Source: Pseudomonas rustica
Lineage (GTDB): Bacteria > Pseudomonadota > Gammaproteobacteria > Pseudomonadales > Pseudomonadaceae
Length of the DNA: 64,000 nt
Reading direction: 5' to 3'
Assembly: GCF_018336155.1 (NCBI RefSeq)
Contig: NZ_JAGYHF010000002.1
Coordinates: forward strand, 434,001-498,000
A program made the translations under genes and the position numbers. This document shows positions 41,205 through 47,879 of the stretch, piece by piece. The notes beneath the pieces were generated by a model. It did no database searches and had not been told where the DNA came from. It saw nothing but the letters and a program-made list of their open reading frames with translations. The number at the start of each line of letters is the position of its first letter. Position 1 is the first letter of the stretch.

Positions 41205-42521
41205 TTAAAAATCACCTCCGCCCGAGGCTTTTGGCCGAGTCAACAAGCCAAAGCGGTAGCGATCTTCAGTTGTCAGCTCAGACTCCCTCCCGTGTAGCTC
41301 ACAAACACGCGGGGAGATGTAATTGATAACCAGGCAACTGACTCCAGGCACAGGAGCATGCTCCATTAAGAGCGTTGTGACCTTAGTGTCATCGGCTTGA
41401 TCAGGGGCAGGAATAAGCGCGATAGGCGCGCCACAAGAAACACCCGAAGGCATGCGCACAAGCAAGCCTTTAATACCTTTAGCACGCTCAAGCACCCACC
41501 AACAAAAATGCTCGATCACAACAGCCCAATTGGACTTACTGATTTTCATACCACCCGCAGAGTTACCGTCTGGCCTCTGAAAATCAGAAGAAACCATATT
41601 CTGCAGCGCTTGGGTTAGATCAGGGCACACCGGACGCCTAAGCCCACTCCAGTGACTGGTAAGAAGGAATGACACATACCCTTCTAGCCGTAAGTAAAGA
41701 AGATTAAACACCTCTGCTTTGAGCTGCTGAAAATAGTGTTCTACGACCGGATGTGCAATTGCACACACTGCTTCCCTGCGATTAACGCCAAGCCCATGAA
41801 GCACCAAGACGGCACATCCATCACTCTGCAGTCCAAGAAATGGATGGTTCAGGTTGAGGAAGTAGATCGAACTGACCTTAGCGTCCGTAAACACCGCGCT
41901 AGAAACACCAGGCACATAGCTTCGGATGAGTCCCAGCTCGACGAGCCGCCGTAGCTGAGATTTCAATTTGGCCTCCGCCATACCGGTCAGTTGGCGAAGC
42001 GTTGACATCCCCAGACCTCGAACAACACCAAGCCCATCCGCATGACTGACCAGCACGGCCAACAACCACCTATTGCTGACACTTGGTAGATTGTTTTTTT
42101 CCCTGACGGGAGGCCGTTTGAACCCAATCGCGTTACTCCGACAGCCATCACTGTTTTGCTCTTCCCCCCGCTCACACTGAATAGATAGAAGGTTCTTGAT
42201 GATCTGCTCACAGACAGACGGGCAACTGACCCCAGGGTACTCACCCAGGAAGGCCAGAATCGAAGGTGAAACCTCAAAACTCCGAGAGGGGCGCCCCCTA
42301 CCCACCGATATTTTTTTGACGACGAGATATGCCTCCGCCGTCGATAACTTGGACACCGCCTGCATGACCACACGCGGAGGCATCCTCAGGCGCTCTGCCA
42401 GCTCCAGCACCGTCAACTGAACTGGTCCGGCTCCCCCAAAGCGCATCACAAATGAGGCCATGAACAGCCGGACTTCAGCCCCAATATCCCCCATCGGGTA
42501 GCGTAACAGACTCAAAATCAC
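41205..42521 (-). CDS. Unknown protein with two winged-helix regions (about 438 aa)
   Basis: An open frame reaches back to 42605, but it crosses the perfect inverted repeat at 42573-42623. The GTG at 42521, with GGAG eight bases before it, is the likelier start. Residues near the N-terminus (VQLTVLELAERLRMPPRVVM, GRGRPSRSFEVSPSI) form a winged helix with a Gly/Arg wing; a second such unit lies near SNRWLLAVLVSHADGLGVVR to KSQLRRLVELGLIRSY. The last 200 residues are unrelated to known domains. No family recognised; a replication or maintenance regulator is possible. Confidence 0.6.
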   Translation of the reverse strand: MILSLLRYPMGDIGAEVRLFMASFVMRFGGAGPVQLTVLELAERLRMPPRVVMQAVSKLSTAEAYLVVKKISVGRGRPSRSFEVSPSILAFLGEYPGVSCPSVCEQIIKNLLSIQCERGEEQNSDGCRSNAIGFKRPPVREKNNLPSVSNRWLLAVLVSHADGLGVVRGLGMSTLRQLTGMAEAKLKSQLRRLVELGLIRSYVPGVSSAVFTDAKVSSIYFLNLNHPFLGLQSDGCAVLVLHGLGVNRREAVCAIAHPVVEHYFQQLKAEVFNLLYLRLEGYVSFLLTSHWSGLRRPVCPDLTQALQNMVSSDFQRPDGNSAGGMKISKSNWAVVIEHFCWWVLERAKGIKGLLVRMPSGVSCGAPIALIPAPDQADDTKVTTLLMEHAPVPGVSCLVINYISPRVCELHGRESELTTEDRYRFGLLTRPKASGGGDF

Positions 42522-42572
42522 GAGCCATTCTCCTATTTTATATCGTAATTCTATCCTATCATTGTAGTTAAC

Positions 42573-42623
42573 ATTACTTAATACCGTTATTGATTGCGTT
42601 ATCAAATAACGGTATTAAGTAAT
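42573..42623. promoter_or_regulatory. Perfect 18-bp inverted repeat in a divergent promoter region
   Basis: ATTACTTAATACCGTTAT (42573-42590) and ATAACGGTATTAAGTAAT (42606-42623) are perfect inverse copies around 15 bases, which again hold TGAT/ATCA. It lies between the leftward unknown gene and the rightward 42685 gene and is the obvious operator of this pair. The half-sites share ACCGTT/AACGGT with the brxR upstream repeat. Confidence 0.8.
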
Positions 42624-42684
42624 CAATTAAATCTTTAGTGACTCATCACTACGATGAGCACAGATGAGTAATTGAGGAACACCT

Positions 42685-43518
42685 ATGGGACGTAGAAGAA
42701 CACCAGGCTTGGAGTGGCTGGACCCGGAAGACAGGAAGCAACGGCAATGGGCCGTGAACTACCTGTGGGCAAGGGACTATTTGCCCGACAGCAAGGGACC
42801 CAGAAGCTTCATAAGGGATGAAGAAATACAAGAAATCGGGAATGGGATGGAGCTAGATGCCAAAGGACGTGAAGTGCTGAAACTGATGAAGGAAGCTTGG
42901 CGCCAAAAAAGGCGCAAGGACACCAACGACAGCATTCAGACATGTACCTTTACGCTGAAGACAACAACAAAAGCCAACCTGAAAAAAATTGCCGATGGCC
43001 AGAAAAAGAACGTGACAGCCTTACTGGAAGCACTAATTGATAAGGCTTACAAAGCCCACCAGGCCAGAGAGAAAAAGCAAAGGCCGCCACAGCCAATCCC
43101 CGCCAAAGCCGCCAGCAACACATTTCCGGGCCGCCGACACCTGTCAGGAAGCGACGCTGAGTCGGTCAGATACCTTGCCTCCTCGGCAGAGAGCATCCAC
43201 CCTGACCAGAAAGCTAGCTTGGAGCCCAGAGAGTCAGTTAACGCGGCTGCCAGCGCCTCTACATACAGCCCTGCGCCGATGCCTGCCACAAACCCGACCA
43301 TGCCAGCTTCCACGCACCACATCGAAATGGTTGGCCAGGTCCCCGATATAGCAACGGCCGAGGAGATCGCTCACAGCCGCCGTATGCTAGATCTAGCCAT
43401 TAAAGATAAGCTCGCCAGGAAGAAAGCACGCACCAGGACAAGTGAAGTCCACGCGCCTCAAACGGGCATCCCCGGCACCGCGCTACACGATCCCAATATC
43501 GAGCCATATCCGGGCTGA
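42685..43518 (+). CDS. Unknown protein with ribbon-helix-helix-like segment (277 aa)
   Basis: The N-terminal 80 residues are charged (MGRRRTPGLEWLDPEDRKQR). A ribbon-helix-helix-like segment lies near 85-125 (TCTFTLKTTTKANLKKIADG, QKKNVTALLEALIDKAYKA). The middle is Pro/Ala/Ser-rich and disordered, and the end is helical (AEEIAHSRRMLDLAIKDKLA). The ribosome site is GAGGAAC before the ATG. The downstream sequence is open in the same frame after the TGA (see next entry), so the gene may have lost its original end. No family recognised. Confidence 0.55.
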   Translation: MGRRRTPGLEWLDPEDRKQRQWAVNYLWARDYLPDSKGPRSFIRDEEIQEIGNGMELDAKGREVLKLMKEAWRQKRRKDTNDSIQTCTFTLKTTTKANLKKIADGQKKNVTALLEALIDKAYKAHQAREKKQRPPQPIPAKAASNTFPGRRHLSGSDAESVRYLASSAESIHPDQKASLEPRESVNAAASASTYSPAPMPATNPTMPASTHHIEMVGQVPDIATAEEIAHSRRMLDLAIKDKLARKKARTRTSEVHAPQTGIPGTALHDPNIEPYPG

Positions 43519-43726
43519 ATAACCCAAAAGCATCTGAGTCACTACCTGAAACAGCTAGCACGCGGGAAGGTATCTATAGAAGAAGAGCTGCCTGAACTGC
43601 CCCCCCGACGGAGAAGCTGCATTAAATGCACTCGCAGAAAAGTGGATGCGCGAGATCCAGGAGGCAGTCGGCGTCTTCGCAGCGAAGCGTGAGATGATGA
43701 GCCCAAGATCACTGGTTAATACCTAA
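43519..43726 (+). pseudogene. Coding remnant continuing the 42685 frame after TGA, with C7 frameshift
   Basis: Immediately after the TGA at 43516-43518 the same frame continues open (ITQKHLSHYLKQLARGKVSI, EEELPELPP) up to a run of seven C at 43600-43606. Removing one C gives DGEAALNALAEKWMREIQEA, VGVFAAKREMMSPRSLVNT and then a TAA at 43724-43726. This looks like a C-terminal domain cut off by one stop and one indel, or a small gene that has decayed. Confidence 0.5.
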
Positions 43727-43784
43727 AGGGCGATGTAGCAATAGCACTCCATCAAGACGTTCTAAGGTACCAAGCAAATTCAAT

Positions 43785-43806
43785 TGGCATTCCAAATAGC
43801 ATTCCA
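43785..43806. repeat. Integrase arm-type repeats (right end)
   Basis: TGGCATTCCA at 43785-43794 is followed by TAGCATTCCA at 43797-43806 with one mismatch. The 12-base period equals that of the first pair at the left end (10422/10434). Together they support this as the distal end of one integrase-mobilised element. Confidence 0.7.
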
Positions 43807-43858
43807 ACAAAAAAATCGAACCGATAATTTGTTTAATATTCAACAGCTTGCGCTATCA

Positions 43859-43882
43859 GTTCAAATTACCCCGGCCCACCAA
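43859..43882 (+). other. Distal attachment-site copy (diverged tmRNA 3' end)
   Basis: GTTCAAATTACCCCGGCCCA followed by CCAAC resembles the T-loop and acceptor end at 10287-10310 but carries several changes, including loss of one base in the CCGGCTCCACCA block. It is followed by a terminator almost identical to the proximal one. It marks the right end of the defence island. Confidence 0.7.
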
Positions 43883-43885
43883 CTC

Positions 43886-43919
43886 AAAAAAAAAGACGTC
43901 CTCGGACGTCTTTTTTTTT
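43886..43919 (+). terminator. Terminator at the distal att copy
   Basis: AAAGACGTCC and GGACGTCTTT around TC, with A9 before and T9 after, match the terminator at 10321-10346 apart from the loop and run lengths. Confidence 0.9.
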
Positions 43920-44083
43920 GGCTGAAATTCGACAAAATCCGTTTTCAGCGTCGATCGCCGTCACACAGCAGCCAACCATCGGTCTGGGCCGGGGTTCTCG
44001 GACAGGTACAGAGCGCCAAAGGTTGCGATCTGCCTACGCGAGTCCAGACCGGGATGCTCGATTAAAAGGACATGCAAACCTGG

Positions 44084-44620
44084 TCAATAAAACTCATTTG
44101 CTGAAAATTCATGAAAACGCTTGGCAGCAAGATAACGCTTATTCCAGTAATCACTCTCAAGTAAATCAATTCGCATGACTTTTCCTCGACTGGGCGCGTG
44201 AATAAATCGGCCGCCCCCAATGTACACGCCTACATGGCTAACAGGCCGCCGTCTATCATGCTTGAAGAACACTGCATCCCCAGGTTTCAGTTGTTTACGC
44301 GGCACAACTTGTCCCAAACTATTGAACATTGACGCAGTGGTTCTTGGCAGTTGTATACCCGCCTCTGTTTTAAATAAATAAACCAACAAGCCACTGCAAT
44401 CAAAACCCTCTCGAACATTACTGCCACCCCAGCGATAACGCGTGCCAATTAGCTCATGGGCACGGTCGACAATTCTATTTGTTGGCGACAGTTCTGCATT
44501 GATAGAAATCGTGCTCAAGCCAACGGGCACTGAAATGCGATCGCGCTTTTCGCCGAGCGCCATTGGCGATCCGCCCATCAGAGCCAAGCTTAAATAAAAA
44601 CTGAGTATATATCGTCTCAT
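44084..44620 (-). CDS. NlpC/P60 cell-wall endopeptidase
   Basis: 178 residues from the ATG ending at 44620, which gives a signal peptide (MRRYILSFYLSLALMGGSPM, cleavage near ALG). The catalytic domain shows YRWGGSNVREGFDCSGLLVY (nucleophile Cys), SHVGVYIGGGRFIHAPS (His plus polar partner) and PGDAVFF. It cleaves peptide bonds of peptidoglycan stems in the periplasm. It is the first core gene after the island and divergent from aqpZ. Confidence 0.88.
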   Translation of the reverse strand: MRRYILSFYLSLALMGGSPMALGEKRDRISVPVGLSTISINAELSPTNRIVDRAHELIGTRYRWGGSNVREGFDCSGLLVYLFKTEAGIQLPRTTASMFNSLGQVVPRKQLKPGDAVFFKHDRRRPVSHVGVYIGGGRFIHAPSRGKVMRIDLLESDYWNKRYLAAKRFHEFSANEFY

Positions 44621-44864
44621 GCAACAACCATCAACACTGTTTAACGAGTGCACAGGGTAGGAAACGCCACCGTCCAAATACATAAGCACTGTCTTAAATA
44701 AAGACTTCACCAACTGACGAAAAAAGCTATAAACAAGACAATTCTCATGGATCAATTAACGACTGATTGGGTAACGTTAAAATCATCACATTCAAACAAA
44801 CCCCGACCACCGATATATTCAAATCGGACGACGTTACTCCACCCATATCACACAGGATCTGAAC

Positions 44865-45563
44865 GTGAGGAAAAGACTGGCGGTAGAATTTCTGGGCACC
44901 TTCTGGCTAACTTTTGGCGGTTGCGGGAGCGCCATACTTGCAGCTGCATTTCCTGAGCTGGGAATTGGTTTCGCGGGGGTCGCATTGGCCTTCGGATTAA
45001 CTGTACTTACGATGGCGTACGCAGTGGGATCCATCTCCGGCGGGCATTTCAATCCCGCCGTTACGATAGGTTTGTGGGCTGGTAATCGGGTAGACGTAAA
45101 AGATGTCGTCCCTTATGTTTTTGCACAAGTAATCGGCGCCATTACCGCTGCCGCCGCGCTGTATTTCATCGCCAGTGGAAAGCCTGGGTTTGAGGTCGGC
45201 GGATTCGCAGCGAATGGATACGGCGACCTTAGCCCTGGCAAATTCAGTTTGTCAGCGGCCCTGGCTGTTGAATTCATCGCCACTTTTTTCTTTCTGTTCA
45301 TCATCATGCGAGTGACATCACCCAGTGCCGTACATGGCTTCGCACCACTGGCAATTGGTCTGACCTTAACGCTCATCCATCTGATATCCATACCGGTTAC
45401 CAATACCTCGGTCAATCCTGCTCGCAGCACTGGACCTGCGCTTTTTGCCGGAGCTGCATACATGAGCCAACTCTGGTTGTTCTGGCTGGCTCCGATAGCT
45501 GGCGCAATCATGGGCGCGCTGTTCGCCAAAAAGTTTGACACTCGTGCGACAGCACAGCCCTAG
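44865..45563 (+). CDS. aqpZ: Aquaporin Z
   Basis: 232 residues from a GTG start. Both NPA boxes are present, [12 protein letters not shown] (near 60-70) and [12 protein letters not shown] (near 183-194), with the aromatic/Arg selectivity Arg in the second. Six membrane helices are evident. It conducts water through the inner membrane. A hairpin follows at 45577. Confidence 0.93.
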   Translation: MRKRLAVEFLGTFWLTFGGCGSAILAAAFPELGIGFAGVALAFGLTVLTMAYAVGSISGGHFNPAVTIGLWAGNRVDVKDVVPYVFAQVIGAITAAAALYFIASGKPGFEVGGFAANGYGDLSPGKFSLSAALAVEFIATFFFLFIIMRVTSPSAVHGFAPLAIGLTLTLIHLISIPVTNTSVNPARSTGPALFAGAAYMSQLWLFWLAPIAGAIMGALFAKKFDTRATAQP

Positions 45564-45576
45564 AGATCGGCACCTG

Positions 45577-45610
45577 GAGTGCCCAACGTTTTCAACGGGG
45601 GCACTCTTCT
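45577..45610 (+). terminator. Terminator after aqpZ
   Basis: GAGTGCCC and GGGCACTC pair around AACGTTTTCAACGG, followed by TTCT. Moderate terminator at the end of aqpZ. Confidence 0.6.
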
Positions 45611-45703
45611 GAGACATGTCTTAAAAAAAATATAAAAATTGCCAACCTTAACCAAGCAGGGCAAAACCAATGTCTCTCGCCTCTAAACAAAACGGAATGC
45701 TCC

Positions 45704-46339
45704 ATGAACGACCGTGTACTTATCGCCGATGATCATCCTGCAGTCCGCATGTCGGTTCGATTGATCCTGGAGGAAAAAGGTTATGAAGTTGTCGGGGAAG
45801 CCGGCGATGGGGTCAAAGCCCTGACGCTCACTCAAGATCTCCTTCCTGACGTTATTATTCTGGACATCGGTCTGCCCAGGATAGATGGATTGACCGTTAT
45901 CAGTCGCCTCAAGTCCTTTGACGCACGCGTTAAAATAATTGTACTGACCGGCCAGGAATCAGAGCATATCGCTTTGCGCTGCATGCAAATCGGCGCTGAC
46001 GCCTTTGTCAGCAAGCATCAAGAACTTTGCGACTTAATCAATGCTTTAAGAGCAGTGAAGCGTGGCTACAGTTACTCGCCCGATCACGCCTGCACTCTCA
46101 TTCGTCGCCATGATGATCCTGATCAGGAAGAGGAACTTCTGCAGTCACTGACGGCTCGCGAGCTAATGGTCTTGCAACAACTGGCACGCGGCATAAGCAA
46201 TAAAACGATCGCCGAACGCATGTCCCTAAGTAGCAAAACTGTCAGCACCTATAAAACGCGGCTATTGCTTAAATTAAATGCAAGCACGTTGCTAGATCTG
46301 TATGACCTGGCAAAGCGAAACGGGCTCACTGACCGCTAA
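45704..46339 (+). CDS. LuxR-type response regulator (BvgA-like)
   Basis: 211 residues. Receiver domain (1-120): acidic pocket ADDHPAVR, phospho-acceptor Asp in IILDIGLPRIDG near residue 54, VLTGQE with the Thr, and SKHQE with the Lys. The C-terminal GerE domain (140-205) has LTARELMVLQQLARGISNKT and SSKTVSTYKTRLLLKL. The style is BvgA/EvgA. A BvgS-like kinase at 53376 lacks its own adjacent regulator and could be the partner. Confidence 0.9.
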   Translation: MNDRVLIADDHPAVRMSVRLILEEKGYEVVGEAGDGVKALTLTQDLLPDVIILDIGLPRIDGLTVISRLKSFDARVKIIVLTGQESEHIALRCMQIGADAFVSKHQELCDLINALRAVKRGYSYSPDHACTLIRRHDDPDQEEELLQSLTARELMVLQQLARGISNKTIAERMSLSSKTVSTYKTRLLLKLNASTLLDLYDLAKRNGLTDR

Positions 46340-46425
46340 CACGTTAAAACCGGACAAATCTTAAAGCCACTGTTCGTCGCTGTAAGCACCATAGGGCTCC
46401 TCCTCACCACTATCAGTAAATTGCC

Positions 46426-46812
46426 ATGTCACTAAATAGCGCGCTTCTTTGCCTTGCGATGAATATTTATCATGAGTCGCGCGGCGAGCCTCACTCAGGC
46501 CAGGTCGCCGTTGCGATGGTGACAATGAATCGCGCCAATTGGGACAACGCGAAAGTTTGCGAGGTCGTGTACAAACGGCGGCAGTTTTCCTGGACGCAAA
46601 AGAGCAGAAAGCTACCGCAAGAACCTCTCGCCTGGAACAGAGCACAAAGAATTGCCAATGAGGTTCTAGGCGGCGAAGTGGAAGACATCACGGATGGCGC
46701 AACGCATTTTCACGCCCATGGGGTCAAACCGGTCTGGAGACTCAACATCCTGAAGACCGTCCGGATAGGCGAGCATATCTTTTATAGAGAAGTCAGACCG
46801 CCAGCGTTCTGA
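46426..46812 (+). CDS. SleB-like cell-wall hydrolase (Hydrolase_2)
   Basis: 128 residues: LCLAMNIYHESRGEPHSGQV near 8-27 carries the catalytic-type Glu of the SleB/CwlJ fold, then VAMVTMNRANW and QFSWTQKSRKLPQEPLAWNR. ATHFHAHGVKPVW is also family-typical. No signal peptide is seen, so it may need another export route or a longer start. It lies between two response regulators. Confidence 0.85.
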   Translation: MSLNSALLCLAMNIYHESRGEPHSGQVAVAMVTMNRANWDNAKVCEVVYKRRQFSWTQKSRKLPQEPLAWNRAQRIANEVLGGEVEDITDGATHFHAHGVKPVWRLNILKTVRIGEHIFYREVRPPAF

Positions 46813-46819
46813 AGCGCCT

Positions 46820-47515
46820 TCACAAATCCCTGAGATCCAGATGCAATTTGAACAATTCAGTATCTGTGCGCACATTGAGCTTGCGCAAGGCAGCCTGCTT
46901 CTGGCCGCTGATCGTTTTGCGACTGCGCATGAATTTCAGCGCGATTTGAGACACTGACAATCCTTCAAGACAGCAACGCAACACTTCTCGCTCTTTCGGC
47001 GAAAGTGCCGGGTAATCGACCAATGCGTCGCCCCCCGCAACAGAAGCGCCATCAGTGGTTCCTAGAACTTGAACTGCGGGGGTGGTATCGAGATCAGCCG
47101 CCATTTCAGGAGACAGATACAAGCGATCCAGCGCCACCATTCGAATAGCCCGCACCAACTCTTCGGTTTGCTGGGACTTTCCAAAAAAACCGTTGGCACC
47201 AGCCCGAATCGCCATGTTGACCGTGGCCGGCCTTTCAAGCGAAGAGAAAATCAAGATACGCATTTCAGGGTAATGACTGCGTAGAAGCTGAATCAATCTC
47301 AGACCGTCAAGCTCTCCGTCACTCAGTTGATAGTCCAGAATCAAAAGGTCGGCTGATTCAGTGCGCAAAGCCTCCTGCAGTTCAGCACTGCTGGAATGAA
47401 CCCCGACAATTTTAAAATCCGACTCAGTCGACAAGCGGATTTTCAGCCCTTCCCGAATCAAAGCGTGATCATCAAGCAGTGCGATCCGCAAAGGTGAAAC
47501 CACCGACCATTTCAT
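46820..47515 (-). CDS. LuxR-type response regulator (RcsB/NarL-like)
   Basis: 231 residues. The receiver has LLDDHALIREGL, the phospho-Asp in LLILDYQLSDGELDG near 60, IFSSLERP and GKSQQTEE. The GerE-type helix-turn-helix (YPALSPKEREVLRCCLEGLS, VSQIALKFMRSRKTISGQKQ) is at the C-terminus. It is divergent from the secretion operon, with 364 bases to the preferred start there, so it may control the adhesin exporter. Confidence 0.88.
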   Translation of the reverse strand: MKWSVVSPLRIALLDDHALIREGLKIRLSTESDFKIVGVHSSSAELQEALRTESADLLILDYQLSDGELDGLRLIQLLRSHYPEMRILIFSSLERPATVNMAIRAGANGFFGKSQQTEELVRAIRMVALDRLYLSPEMAADLDTTPAVQVLGTTDGASVAGGDALVDYPALSPKEREVLRCCLEGLSVSQIALKFMRSRKTISGQKQAALRKLNVRTDTELFKLHLDLRDL

Positions 47516-47879
47516 TATTCTGAATACTCCATGAGGCCGAAAATACGCTCGGAAATTTCCTACATATTTTTTATAAATGCACCTTAGCCTAAGTGTTAGC
47601 TGAAAGAAAATTTAAGAATTTATGGCTATCCCTGTCATCAATTAAGGCAATTGGAAGCATTAGGGTCGCTTTGCTGCGGCTGAATAACCGCTGGTTTGCC
47701 TACCTCCGATCCCCGCGATTTTGGGACAAGTCTCGTTCACGCATGTCCGCTCGGTTGTCAGAATTATCCTAATCGCTCAGGAACACCCCACTGGACAGAT
47801 ACCGCATCAGTTGTGGGATTTCCTTACTCAAATACGCCGACACAGCTCGCCACAAGCGGGCCCAGCCCAGGACTATCTG

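Noticed and set aside
42522..42605. Upstream ATG start of the 41205 gene
   Set aside because: It lies inside the perfect inverted repeat and has no ribosome site, while the GTG at 42521 has one.
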